Below, in pieces: positions 17,338-26,040 of a stretch of DNA of 33,748 nucleotides (its first letter is position 1; each line of letters starts with the position of its first letter). Position numbers and translations under genes: made by a program. Origin of the DNA: Deltaproteobacteria bacterium (lineage in GTDB: Bacteria > Desulfobacterota > Desulfarculia > Adiutricales > Adiutricaceae). The notes under the pieces were generated by a model that was given only the letters and a program-made list of their open reading frames with translations, did not search any database and was not told where the DNA came from. The stretch spans positions 1 to 33,748 of the forward strand of contig JAISET010000038.1 of NCBI GenBank assembly GCA_031264015.1, given 5' to 3'.

Positions 17338-20214
17338 TTGCCCGTCGACAACCTTGACATGGCCTTAAACTGCGCCCCGCCCGGCTTCAGGCCGGGTCCC
17401 GGAGCCCGCGTGCATCTGATCGGCGTGGGCGGGGTGGCCATGGCCTCCCTGGCCGGACTTCTGGCCGGGGCCGGCTGCCGGGTGACGGGGAGCGACCTCG
17501 ACGTCTACCCCCCGGCCAGCTGCATGCTGGGCTCCATCGGCCTCGTCCCCCTCAGGGGCTACGGCCCCGGGACCCTGGAGGGCGCCCCGGACCTGGTGGT
17601 GGTGGGCAACGTGGTCACCCGGGCCTTTCCGGTCCTGGAGGAGCTCGACCGCCTCAAACTCCACTTTCTCTCGTTGCCGCAAGTTTTGGAGCAGTTCTTT
17701 CTGGACAAGACCACCAACATCGTGGTGGCCGGCTGCCACGGCAAGACCAGCCTGACCAATCTCGTCGCCGTCCTCCTCGACCGCGCCTGCCTCCCCTCCG
17801 GACATTTCATCGGCGGCGCCAGCGCCGACTTCCCCGTGCCCTGGCGGGCGGCCCCCCCGGGCGGCCTGATGGTGGTGGAGGGCGACGAGTACGACTGCGC
17901 CTTCTTCGACAAGAACCCCAAGTTCCTGCACTACCGCCCCAAGATAGTGGTCCTGACCTCCGTGGAGTACGACCACGCCGACATCTACCCGGACCACGAG
18001 TCGGTGCGGGGCGCCTACCTGAGGCTCATGGCCCTCCTGCCCCCCGACGGGCTGCTGGTCTATTTCGGCGACGACCCGGACGTCGAGGCCGTGGCCTCCG
18101 CCGCCCGCTGCCGCCGCCTCTCCTACGGGACGAGTCCGGACCGCGGCCTGTTCCTCTCCGAGTTCAAGCCCGGCGGCCTCTCCACCAGCTTCACCCTGGG
18201 CGGCCCCGGCCTTTTTCTCCTCCGGGAGGTCGCCCGGGCCGTCGGCGACGACGCGGGGAGTTTTTCCCCGTGCGGGGAAAAGGACGGCCGACCCCAGCGG
18301 CCCTCCCCCGAAAAGAGGGCCCGGCGCCTCCCGAGCTTTCCCGGCGGCGGCTACCAGTCCAGGCTCAGGGAGCTGACCGAGGCCCTCTCCCAGCCGGACG
18401 GGCAGGCCGGCGCCCCCCCGGCCGGACCCGGCCCGGCCGCGGCGGCCTCGCCGGCAGCTGTCGGCGACGGCCTCGGGCCCCTCCCGGAGCCGCCGGCCGG
18501 GCTTGTCCGCGAGAGCCCGTCCAAACGGCGCCGCCGCAGAAGGCGCGCGGTCGGCCGCGGCGTCGGCGACGGTTCCGACGAGGCCCCCGGCGACTTGACG
18601 GACGACCCGGCGGACGACTCTTTTGACGACGCCCCCGGCCCGGACGAGGCCCGCGCGGACGGCGACGGCGACGGTTCCGGGAACGGCTCCGGCGCCCCGG
18701 CCCCGGGGCCCGGGTGTCCGGCGGCGCCGTCCCGGGCGGGTGTTTTCAGCCGGGCGCCCCGGTCCTCCTCCTCTTCCGACGACGACTGCTCGCCGCTGAG
18801 TCTCATGCTGCCCAAGCCGGGTCTGCACAACGCCCTGAACGCCGCAGCGGCCGCGGCCTGCTTTCTGGCGGTCGGCGGCGGGCGCGACGAGGCGGCGCCC
18901 ATCCTGGCCCAGGTCAGGGGGGTGAGGAGGCGCCAGCAGGTTCTGCTGGACCGGGACGGCATCACCCTGATCGACGACTTCGCCCACCACCCCACGGCCG
19001 TGGCCGCCACGCTGCGCGCCTTGCGGGACGGGTTTCCCAGCCGCAGGATCATCGCCGCCTTCGAGCCGCGCAGCAACACCTCCAGGCGCGCCCTCTTCCA
19101 GAAGGACTACGTCCGCAGCCTCAAGCTGGCCAACGTGGTCTTCCTCTCCGGCGTCGACAACCCCGGGAAGGCCCCCGAGGGCGACAGGCTCGACGTGGCC
19201 CGGCTGGCCAGGGACGTCGGCCAGGCCGCGGCCCTGCCCGACCCGCGGGCCCTGGCCAAGGCCGTCCTGGCCGAGGTCAAAAGCGGGGACGTGGTCGTGC
19301 TGATGAGCAACGGCGGCTTCGGGGGCGTGGCCAAGATTTTGAGCAGGGATCTCGAGTCCCAGCTGGACGACGGGAGGTTTTCCGACAGCTGGCTCTGCGG
19401 CTGCGGCTGCAACCAGCCCTGCGACTCCCTGGCCCTGGCCCCCAGGACGGACTACAGGCGCGACGAGGTGGCGGGCTACCGCTTCCAAAACCCGGCCCTG
19501 CTGGAGTCGGCCCTGACCCACCGGTCGGTCTTGGGCTCCGCCAAGTGCTGCCAGCCCAAGGACGGCCAGTGCCGGGAGGGCGCCGACGGCCGCGCGGGCG
19601 CCGGGCCCCCCCCGCGCGGGGAGACGGAGAAGGACAACCAGAGGCTGGAGTTTCTGGGGGACTCGGTTCTGAACCTCTTCGTGGCCGAGCTTCTCTTTCG
19701 AGGCGAGCCCAAGAGCAACGAGGGCGAGATGACCCGCCAGCGGGCCTGCCTGGTCTGCGAGTCCAGGCTGGCCGAGGTGGCCAGGGGGCTGGACCTGGGC
19801 TTCCGCCTGACCATGGCCCCCGGCGAGGAGTCCAGCGGCGGCCGGGAGAGGCCCTCGGTGCTGGCCGACGCCATGGAGGCCGTGCTGGGCGCGGTCTATC
19901 TGGACGGCGGGCACCGCGGGGCCATGGACCTGGTCGAGAAGCTCTGGGGCGCCTACATCGACGGCAGCTTCCCCAAAATAGTCGACCACAAGTCCCGCCT
20001 GCAGGAGGTCACCCAGCGCCTCAAGCTCGGCCAGCCGGCCTACACGCTGGTCGGGGTCTCCGGGCCCTCCCACAGCCAGACATTCACCATGAGGGTGGTC
20101 ATCGGCGACATGAGGAGCTCCGCCACCGGCAGCACCAAGAAGATGGCCGGGCAGAGGGCCGCCCGGGAGCTTTTCCAGCTCCTGGTCCAGGAATACCCCG
20201 ACGTGCTCGAATAG
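17338..20214 (+). CDS. mpl-rnc: Murein-peptide ligase Mpl fused to ribonuclease III
   Basis: A single 958-aa frame encodes two enzymes. Residues 1-680 are Mpl, which attaches recycled L-Ala-D-Glu-mDAP peptide to UDP-MurNAc: GVGGVAMASLAGLL, P-loop GCHGKTS at 132-138, EGDEYDCAFFDKNPKFLHYRP from 181, DDFAHHPTA near 548, FEPRSNT, and MSNGGFGG near 657. A disordered insert of about 195 residues (about 305-500, with an Arg-rich stretch) interrupts the middle domain before GLHNALN. After a Cys-rich linker, residues about 705-955 are RNase III: NQRLEFLGD at 767-775, NEGEMTRQ, D844/E847 in ADAMEAVLGA, then a dsRNA-binding domain. The first catalytic-motif Glu is Gln here. TTG 17338 is preferred because GGAG precedes it by nine bases; ATG 17359 is the alternative. 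Since era follows, the RNase III part holds the usual rnc position. Confidence 0.92.
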   Translation: MPVDNLDMALNCAPPGFRPGPGARVHLIGVGGVAMASLAGLLAGAGCRVTGSDLDVYPPASCMLGSIGLVPLRGYGPGTLEGAPDLVVVGNVVTRAFPVLEELDRLKLHFLSLPQVLEQFFLDKTTNIVVAGCHGKTSLTNLVAVLLDRACLPSGHFIGGASADFPVPWRAAPPGGLMVVEGDEYDCAFFDKNPKFLHYRPKIVVLTSVEYDHADIYPDHESVRGAYLRLMALLPPDGLLVYFGDDPDVEAVASAARCRRLSYGTSPDRGLFLSEFKPGGLSTSFTLGGPGLFLLREVARAVGDDAGSFSPCGEKDGRPQRPSPEKRARRLPSFPGGGYQSRLRELTEALSQPDGQAGAPPAGPGPAAAASPAAVGDGLGPLPEPPAGLVRESPSKRRRRRRRAVGRGVGDGSDEAPGDLTDDPADDSFDDAPGPDEARADGDGDGSGNGSGAPAPGPGCPAAPSRAGVFSRAPRSSSSSDDDCSPLSLMLPKPGLHNALNAAAAAACFLAVGGGRDEAAPILAQVRGVRRRQQVLLDRDGITLIDDFAHHPTAVAATLRALRDGFPSRRIIAAFEPRSNTSRRALFQKDYVRSLKLANVVFLSGVDNPGKAPEGDRLDVARLARDVGQAAALPDPRALAKAVLAEVKSGDVVVLMSNGGFGGVAKILSRDLESQLDDGRFSDSWLCGCGCNQPCDSLALAPRTDYRRDEVAGYRFQNPALLESALTHRSVLGSAKCCQPKDGQCREGADGRAGAGPPPRGETEKDNQRLEFLGDSVLNLFVAELLFRGEPKSNEGEMTRQRACLVCESRLAEVARGLDLGFRLTMAPGEESSGGRERPSVLADAMEAVLGAVYLDGGHRGAMDLVEKLWGAYIDGSFPKIVDHKSRLQEVTQRLKLGQPAYTLVGVSGPSHSQTFTMRVVIGDMRSSATGSTKKMAGQRAARELFQLLVQEYPDVLE

Positions 20215-20336
20215 GCGCCGGCCTGGCCGCGCCTGCCGGTTTGTTTATTATTCCGTCAGTCGTCCTTTCACCCCTTCGTCCAAGCGTCAGCCGGACGCCC
20301 GTCTCCCCGGGCAGAGAAAGCAGGCCTTTTAAATAT

Positions 20337-21557
20337 ATGAACGATCATCAAGACAGCGACAATCGGGACACTTCCGCCAACCTGGCCGCCCCCGGGGGCG
20401 CCGACGTCGGCGACCGGGTCGACAAACAGTCCGAGGACGCGGCGTCGGCTGACGATCCTGCCGGGAACGACGCGGCGTCGGCCGATTCCGTCAGTTCCGA
20501 GAAGTCGGGGGACGTCGGGGTCATCAAAGACTCCGAAGACTCCGAAGAAACCAAAGACTCTGAAGACCGTATAGAAACAAAAGATATTCAGGACATGTCC
20601 GCCGAAAAGGAACAGTCGGTTGAAAAAGACCTGTCGGCAGAAAAAGACCGGCCGGCTCACAGGGCCGGCTTCGTGGCCATCATGGGGGCGCCCAACGCCG
20701 GCAAGTCCTCTTTGATGAACAAATATCTTGGCCAGAAAGTGGCCATTGTCACCAGAAAGCCCCAGACGACCAGGCACCGCATCCTGGGGGTGCTGACCGA
20801 GCCGCGGGGGCAGCTGGTCTTCTGGGACACGCCCGGCGTCCACAACTCCAGAAAGGCTCTGAACAGGGAGATGATGTCCCGGGCCCAGGCGGCCCTGGCC
20901 GACTCCGACGTCTGCCTGTGGCTGATCGACGGGCAGCGCCAGGGGCCGGAGCACAAGCTGACCGGCCAGCTGGTCACGGCCGACCGCCGCAAGCCCCTGA
21001 TCGTCTGCCTCAACAAGATCGACCTCCTGGGCCCCGACGACGTCGCGGCCTGGGCCGGACATATTGATGACGAGATCAAGCCCGAGGCTTTTCTGGCCGT
21101 CTCCGCCAGAACCGGCTTCGGGCTCGACAAGCTGAAAGACACCCTGATCGCCCATCTGCCCCCGAACCCGCCGCTCTTTTCCGAGGACACCCTGACCGAC
21201 CAGACTCTGCGGGCCATCGCCGCCGAGTACGTCAGGGAGGCCGTCTTCGATCTGACCCGCCAGGAGCTCCCGTACTCCACGGCGGTGACCATCGACGAGT
21301 TCAAGGAGCCCGACCCCAGGGACAGAAAACCCCTTTACCGCATTTCGGCCACCATCCACGTCGAGCGCGAGAGCCAGAAGAAGCTGATGATCGGGCGGCG
21401 TGGCGTCATGCTCAAAAACGTCGGCCAGAAGGCCAGGCTGGGCCTGGAGGAGATTCTGGAGGGACAACTGTTCCTGTCCCTCTTCGTCCGGGTCACCTCG
21501 GGCTGGAGCGAGGACTCCCGCTCCTTGGAGGAGTTCGCCTACGGGGAGTTCGACTGA
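20337..21557 (+). CDS. era: GTPase Era with acidic N-terminal extension
   Basis: A 406-aa GTPase that binds 16S rRNA and assists 30S subunit assembly. The G motifs are complete: GAPNAGKSS from residue 117, PQTTRHRI, DTPGVHN, NKID and VSA. The C-terminal KH domain has the GxxG loop in MIGRRG and ends with the usual SGWSEDSRSLEEFAYGEF. Ordinary Era is about 300 aa; here some 110 acidic, Ser/Asp/Glu-rich residues precede the GTPase. ATG 20337 is the first Met after an in-frame leader lacking family similarity, with only a weak GAGAAAG upstream. A later start at the MSAEKEQ Met (20595) would remove most of the extension. The gene follows RNase III, the classic rnc-era order. Confidence 0.95.
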   Translation: MNDHQDSDNRDTSANLAAPGGADVGDRVDKQSEDAASADDPAGNDAASADSVSSEKSGDVGVIKDSEDSEETKDSEDRIETKDIQDMSAEKEQSVEKDLSAEKDRPAHRAGFVAIMGAPNAGKSSLMNKYLGQKVAIVTRKPQTTRHRILGVLTEPRGQLVFWDTPGVHNSRKALNREMMSRAQAALADSDVCLWLIDGQRQGPEHKLTGQLVTADRRKPLIVCLNKIDLLGPDDVAAWAGHIDDEIKPEAFLAVSARTGFGLDKLKDTLIAHLPPNPPLFSEDTLTDQTLRAIAAEYVREAVFDLTRQELPYSTAVTIDEFKEPDPRDRKPLYRISATIHVERESQKKLMIGRRGVMLKNVGQKARLGLEEILEGQLFLSLFVRVTSGWSEDSRSLEEFAYGEFD

Positions 21558-21587
21558 GGTCCGGTCGGGGCCGCGGTCGCCGGACGC

Positions 21588-22766
21588 ATGACTTTCTCCT
21601 CATCCAAACCGCCGGCGGCGACTAAAATGGCCGCGGCAGCCGCCTCGGGGCCGTCGTCGGGCGGCGGCTCGACCTCCTCTTTTTCCTCGCCGTCGCCGTC
21701 GTCATCGTCGCCGTCATCGTCGTCGCCGTCATCGTCGTCCCCTTCCCCTCCGCCCGTTTCCGCGGCCATGATTCTGGCCGCCGGTTTCGGGACGAGGCTG
21801 CGGCCCCTGACCTGCCTGCGTCCCAAGCCCCTGCTGACCGTCCTGAACAAGCCCGTCCTGGCCCGCTGGCTCGACGTCCTGGCGGGCCTCGGGGTCTCCA
21901 GGACCGTGGTCAACGCCCATTATCTGGCGCCCATGTTGGCGGATTTTATAGATTCCGCGAGGGGCGGTTATCCCCGCATGGAAATAATTGTCTCCCTGGA
22001 GGATGAAATTCTGGGCACGGGAGGAGGCTTGAAGCAGGCCGCCCGGCTGTTGTTTCCGGATGACGACGACGGTGGCGGCGACACCGGAGGCGGCGCCGGT
22101 CGCGACGACGACGGCGGCCGGGGTCGCAAATCCAAACCCTTTTATGTCGTCAACGGGGACGTCCACACCGATCTGGACTTAAAAGACCTGGCCTCCGCGC
22201 ATTTGTCGGCGTCGCCCGTCGCCACCCTGGCCCTGGTGGACAGGCCGGACAAGGCGACCGTCAGCGTCGACGCGGACGGCGTCATTCTGGGTTTTCGGGC
22301 CGGGGAAAAACTTCCCGGAGAAACCGGCAGATTGTGCGGGGCGGGGGTGATGATACTGGAGAGCCGTTTTCTGGAGCTGCTGCCCGCCGGGTTTTCCGAC
22401 AGCGTGGAGCGCCTGGGGCGATTGCCTGACCTGGGCCGCGCCGTCCGGGGGCGGTTTTATCCGGGCGTCGACTGGACGGACATCGGCTCCCCGGGCGACT
22501 ATTACGCGTTGCAGAAAACGCTCGCCCGCGGGCGAATCGTCGCCGAAAATCCCGGGCTTCTGGAAGGGGACGTCTCCGGCTTCGTCGTCGCCGAGGCGGG
22601 CGCCAGGGTGGCCGTTGGGGCCTCGGTCAGGGACTGCGTCCTCCTGAGGGAGGCCGACGTCAAAGCCGGGGCCGTTGTCGGCGGGGCCGTGGTGGCCGGG
22701 ACGGTCGGGGGCGACGTTCGTCTGGAGGGCGGGGTGGTCGCCGACCGGCCCGACGCGGGCGCCTGA
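21588..22766 (+). CDS. NDP-sugar pyrophosphorylase family protein, MurU-like
   Basis: A nucleotidyltransferase that couples a sugar-1-phosphate to a nucleotide. From Met61 it reads MILAAGFGTRLRPLT...RPKPLLTVLNKP, the signature of the family; EDEILGTGGGLK, VVNGDVHTDLDL and WTDIGSPGDYYAL follow. Residues about 315-390 form hexapeptide-like repeats. The best-fitting subgroup is MurU/mannose-1-phosphate guanylyltransferase-like. With an AmgK-like gene as its probable original neighbour and Mpl nearby, a role as MurNAc-1-phosphate uridylyltransferase is a reasonable inference. Residues 1-60 are a Ser/Pro tract encoded by TCN/CCN repeats. The true start may be ATG 21768 (332 aa), since family homology starts exactly there; neither start has a clear ribosome site. 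Confidence 0.85.
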   Translation: MTFSSSKPPAATKMAAAAASGPSSGGGSTSSFSSPSPSSSSPSSSSPSSSSPSPPPVSAAMILAAGFGTRLRPLTCLRPKPLLTVLNKPVLARWLDVLAGLGVSRTVVNAHYLAPMLADFIDSARGGYPRMEIIVSLEDEILGTGGGLKQAARLLFPDDDDGGGDTGGGAGRDDDGGRGRKSKPFYVVNGDVHTDLDLKDLASAHLSASPVATLALVDRPDKATVSVDADGVILGFRAGEKLPGETGRLCGAGVMILESRFLELLPAGFSDSVERLGRLPDLGRAVRGRFYPGVDWTDIGSPGDYYALQKTLARGRIVAENPGLLEGDVSGFVVAEAGARVAVGASVRDCVLLREADVKAGAVVGGAVVAGTVGGDVRLEGGVVADRPDAGA

Positions 22767-22786
22767 TCATTCTCCTCCCTTTTTTT

Positions 22787-22809
22787 AGCCCGAGTTAACT
22801 CGGCGGGCT
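22787..22809 (+). terminator. Possible weak terminator after the MurU-like gene
   Basis: AGCC/GGCT and CGAG/CTCG arms around a TTAA loop form an interrupted hairpin 20 bp after the stop. The T7 run lies before the hairpin (22780-22786). What follows is only GAGAATTTTCTG, so it is not a classical intrinsic terminator. Confidence 0.3.
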
Positions 22810-22978
22810 GAGAATTTTCTGTTTGCTAGAAGGATTAGAATATGTTATGATTGACTCTGACAACTGTCTTAATTGCCTTTGGGCTATAATGTGATGGCAA
22901 ACGTTCGGAGCGCCCAGAGCGCCTAAAGCCGCCATGCCATGCCAGGCCAAGGGCCTTGAGGCTTCGGCCAGACCCGAG

Positions 22979-23040
22979 CCAGGGGCAGGCGCCCGGAGGC
23001 TTTGAGCCATGCCCAGGCCAGGGGCAGGCGCCCGGAGGCT
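22979..23040. repeat. Exact 23-bp direct repeat
   Basis: Identical 23-bp copies occupy 22979-23001 and 23018-23040, 39 bp apart; the words around them (GCCATGCC, GGCCAAGGGCC) are also partly repeated. The region marks the transition from chromosomal GC-rich DNA into the island. Confidence 0.7.
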
Positions 23041-23088
23041 CCGAGGCGGCTCCTTGAAACCAGTCGACGGGTGATGCTGGCCCGGACC

Positions 23089-24459
23089 TTAAAAAACATT
23101 AGGGTCCCAAGAACCATTTTCCCAAAATTCCTTATAACGGTCGGCAAACTCGGCTATTACCGGCAAATTGTTTCGGGGGTGACGGCAGGCCTTGGCACAG
23201 GTAGAAACTACATCTTGGTAAAATTCACGGGTGACCACAGAAATATCGTCATTACTGGAGGTTATTTTGTGAATTTTCTCAGAGATCTTTTCTCCTCTAG
23301 GGAACATGATGAAACTGGGGGCCTGACCAAACGGATTAATCAGGATATAGCGCCAGCTTGGATCAGCGGCTCCCCGGCCAGGCAGGATCTCGGTTGGCCT
23401 GGCGTCACCCCCGTTAGTCAGTTGATAATAGACAAATTCAACGGCAGATATTCTTCTGGCTACCAGAACACAAGGACCTTTGACCAGATAGCATCGTTCG
23501 TCTATGGAATAAAAAATGCTCAGTAAATCCTCCAGTTCAAATCGGATGTCATGGTTTTTAATGGCTTTCCAGCCCAGAGAGGTAAGTTTCCTTACAGTTA
23601 TTCCGAGACAGTCAGCAATTTCTTCAGGTGGGTTGGGCCAGCAGGCTATGAGATTTCTAAAGGTTTCAGGAAATTGATCATCATCTTGTACTTGCAATTG
23701 TTCGTCATTGGCCAGATAAAAATTTTCTCTTGTTTTTGATTTATGGAAATAACGTGGGACGCCATCTATGGAACTGGAAGTCCAGTAAGCCAACCAAGGG
23801 CCTGGATTCCAGTCAAGTTCTCCATCAGAACTTAGTTTTGTCTTTTTAAAGGGCATAGCCCGCCAAGACTTTACCAATTCCCGTTGTTTGGGGGTAAAAT
23901 CAGAGTTCCGATTCAGATAAGAATGGTGAACCTCTGAAGAATAATATTCAAGAAATTTTGTTGGTTTTAACATTTCTTTTTTGGTCGGGTCTTGATCAGC
24001 TGGGTCATAGAAATAAATGAAATTATCCTGGAATTTTTGGGCTGCCGCCAGGCAGGCTGGCAGAGACCTGTCGTTAGCCTCGGCTGTTTCAACCCTGACG
24101 CCAATTTGGGCCAGATCCACAGTCAGTCTGGGAGCGGTTTTAGCCAATTTCGAGCTGATTTTCAGAATATCCGGTTGACCTCGCAGCTCTGGGCCATTGG
24201 ACCACAGGTGAAGAAGGACCTCTTTCAGGGCTCTAGGTTCTGTAGCCAAACTGAAAGTGTGTAGGGAAATTGGCAGACCGGGTAGAGTCAGACCATAAAG
24301 AATGATTGGCTGAAGAGAGTATTCTTCCTCTGCTTCTCTGACGCTGAGAGGAGGATTATTAACATAGACAAGACCAAATTCAGGATGGGCGAAAAGATGC
24401 TTTAGATAGGACACATAAAAATTGTGCATTCTTATGGGAGTTTGGTATTGAAAGATCAT
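23089..24459 (-). CDS. Uncharacterised protein, largest member of a local paralogous family
   Basis: I do not recognise a named family. The 456-aa product is soluble, with no signal peptide. The N-terminal 130 residues (HNFYV, GLVYV, PIILYGLTLPGLPIS, LRGQPDILKISSKLAKTAPRLTVDLAQIGV) match the start of the gene at 25182-25979. A central WRAMPF...GELDWNPGPWL segment matches the end of that gene. The last 200 residues are unique here and include a possible helix-turn-helix (EEIADCLGITVRKLTSLGWKAI). The PDILKISSKLAKTAPRL block vaguely recalls DUF6930-like domains, but I cannot confirm it. ATG 24459 is preferred over 24510: AAAGG lies six bases upstream, and the distance from Met to HNFYV is the same 11 residues as in the paralog. 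The gene is A+T-richer than the chromosome. Confidence 0.72.
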   Translation of the reverse strand: MIFQYQTPIRMHNFYVSYLKHLFAHPEFGLVYVNNPPLSVREAEEEYSLQPIILYGLTLPGLPISLHTFSLATEPRALKEVLLHLWSNGPELRGQPDILKISSKLAKTAPRLTVDLAQIGVRVETAEANDRSLPACLAAAQKFQDNFIYFYDPADQDPTKKEMLKPTKFLEYYSSEVHHSYLNRNSDFTPKQRELVKSWRAMPFKKTKLSSDGELDWNPGPWLAYWTSSSIDGVPRYFHKSKTRENFYLANDEQLQVQDDDQFPETFRNLIACWPNPPEEIADCLGITVRKLTSLGWKAIKNHDIRFELEDLLSIFYSIDERCYLVKGPCVLVARRISAVEFVYYQLTNGGDARPTEILPGRGAADPSWRYILINPFGQAPSFIMFPRGEKISEKIHKITSSNDDISVVTREFYQDVVSTCAKACRHPRNNLPVIAEFADRYKEFWENGSWDPNVF

Positions 24460-24603
24460 TTTAGGCCTTTCATAGGTTTTAGATGTTAGTGAAGACATAC
24501 ATCTTGTCAACCACCGACTGAGGTGTGAATACCTCGCCGTGTTTGTGGATGCATAGATTTGACTTTATGGTGAGCAGTTCGAGGCTTGGGAGCATCACAT
24601 ATC

Positions 24604-25121
24604 TCAACAGTCACGGTCGGTGTATAAGTAATTTTTATTGTCGAACGGATCTTTGGAAACAAACCGGCGATAGGTATTTTTAATCTTGGCTTCCAAAGGT
24701 GTCATCCAGGGGCCTGTCTTCCAGTCCAAGGGACCGACCAAAGAATCGTCAATCTCTTGACAGGGTGAAGATAGCCATTCCGCAATATCATCTTTTTTTA
24801 GGATAGCATCGCGGCCAGATTTGAATTTTTTCTCGAAACATTCCAAAAACGCCAGGACAGCGGGGTATAGAGGTGACAATCTTTGCCCATACGATATGTG
24901 TTGACTATTTCGTTTTTGAGGCTGGTCAGGTGGTTTTCCAAGGCTTCCACACCTTTACAAGCCAAAGGCAGACGCTCCCGAAGCCGCCAACGCCTGCGCC
25001 AAAAGCGTTTGTATTTTTCTTCACTGGCACAGGTCGTATAGCCTGAGTAGGGTCTTTTTCGGACGCTGCGACTCATTTTTAAGGCCCACAGGTTTTTCAA
25101 GCTGTTTTTTAGGTTTTTCAA
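24604..25121 (-). pseudogene. Broken fragment of the same paralogous family
   Basis: The downstream half (24604-24879) encodes FEKKFKSGRDAILKKDDIAEWLSSP...SLVGPLDWK...WMTPLEAKIKNT, closely matching residues about 175-235 of the gene at 25182-25979. The upstream half (25121 to about 24880) is open in a different frame, with a basic N-terminus (MSRSVRKRPYSGYTTC) that does not match the paralog. A single frame change near 24870-24890 would join them. I read this as a truncated, frameshifted copy joined to unrelated sequence. Alternatively, 24604-24879 could be a short separate gene. Confidence 0.5.
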
Positions 25122-25131
25122 GCTATTTTTC
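25090..25131. repeat. Two tandem 21-bp units
   Basis: AGGTTTTTCAAGCT occurs at 25090-25103 and again at 25111-25124, each followed by a T-rich tail, giving a 21-bp tandem duplication. It covers the apparent start of the broken paralog on the minus strand. Confidence 0.65.
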
Positions 25132-25181
25132 TAGGTCTCAAAGTGTCTAAATAGGCTAAAACAAACTACTTTAACTAAGTC

Positions 25182-25979
25182 TCAATCATAATTAATAATA
25201 TTTGAACGGTCAATTCCATATGTCTTGGCAATGTCGATGTATAAGTGTTTCCCATGGTGATGGCTTTCACTGGAAACAGCTCGGGGAAAGGTGTTTTCAA
25301 CCTTGGCTTCCCAAGGTGTCATCCAGGAGGCTGGTTTCCAGTCTAGGGGACCGATCAATGAACCGTCTATCTTTTGGTAGGGTAAAGATAACCATTCCGC
25401 AATATCAGCTTTTTTAAGGGTAGCATCTCGGCCGGATTTGAATTTATTATCGAATTTTTCTAGGTGATCTGACATGGCCTTTTCGCGCAAATAACTGATT
25501 AAGTAGTCTATTGAAGCGAACTCCTGTCGAGCAGCCCGAGATAAGAAGCGTGAGGACAGACCATAAGCTCCGGCCATGGAACCATACAGTGATTTCTCTT
25601 TTTTATCGGCAGCCTCGACCGTAACTCCAAATTTGGCTAAATCTTTAGCCAAAAAAGGGGCCGCTTCAGCCATTTGGGAAGTGATTCTTAGGATGTCAGG
25701 GTGACCTCTCAAACCTTCAGCCAGGTGCCAGCCTTCATGGAGAACATCTTTAAGAGGAACAGGTTGCGCCAAGGGACTGAAAGTAAACCAGCTGATGGGA
25801 AGTTTGGGCACTGTCAAGCCATAAACGATAATGGGCTCCAAGTCGCATTCTTTGACTTCCTTCAATCTGACTGGGTCAAAAGAATAGACAAGACCGTGTT
25901 CTTCACTGTAAAAATGGGATTTGCAAACGATCACGTAGAAATTATGGACCCGAGGGATGGGTTGCTTTATGTCGTCCAT
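25182..25979 (-). CDS. Uncharacterised protein, short paralog of the 23089-24459 product
   Basis: A 265-aa soluble protein without a recognised domain. Its first 130 residues align with the 456-aa neighbour (HNFYV, GLVYS, PIIVYGLTVPKLPIS, LRGHPDILRITSQMAEAAPFLAKDLAKFGV). Its C-terminal part (KSGRDATLKKADIAEWLSLP...GPLDWKPASWMTP) matches both the middle of that neighbour and the broken fragment between them. It lacks the neighbour's last 200 residues. ATG 25979 has AAGGAG 12 bases upstream, which is somewhat distant. A good minus-strand promoter lies about 90 bp further up. The three copies in a row suggest tandem duplication followed by decay. No function can be assigned. Confidence 0.68.
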   Translation of the reverse strand: MDDIKQPIPRVHNFYVIVCKSHFYSEEHGLVYSFDPVRLKEVKECDLEPIIVYGLTVPKLPISWFTFSPLAQPVPLKDVLHEGWHLAEGLRGHPDILRITSQMAEAAPFLAKDLAKFGVTVEAADKKEKSLYGSMAGAYGLSSRFLSRAARQEFASIDYLISYLREKAMSDHLEKFDNKFKSGRDATLKKADIAEWLSLPYQKIDGSLIGPLDWKPASWMTPWEAKVENTFPRAVSSESHHHGKHLYIDIAKTYGIDRSNIINYD

Positions 25980-26040
25980 AAGAGTTATGAACTCCTTGCA
26001 AAATTGGGTTTTTTTGTTGGTTTTTTTTTGTAAGGCCAGT

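Larger units (their letters stand above)
22767..23088. other. Intergenic boundary region at the left edge of the A+T-richer island
   Basis: These 322 bp lie between the convergent nucleotidyltransferase and hypothetical genes. They hold a short hairpin just after the first gene, an A+T-rich stretch (about 22810-22905), and a GC-rich segment with a 23-bp direct repeat. No gene is visible. A TATAAT at 22885-22890 has no acceptable -35 and no plus-strand gene downstream. Confidence 0.5.

Noticed and set aside
17365-20073. 902-codon minus-strand frame opposite mpl-rnc
   Set aside because: Same cause; the plus strand encodes two recognisable enzymes throughout.
22885-22890. Perfect TATAAT at the island edge
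   Set aside because: No -35 element at 15-19 bp and no plus-strand gene downstream.
25090-25131. Start of a CRISPR-like array from the 21-bp repeats
   Set aside because: Only two adjacent units with no spacers and no cas genes.
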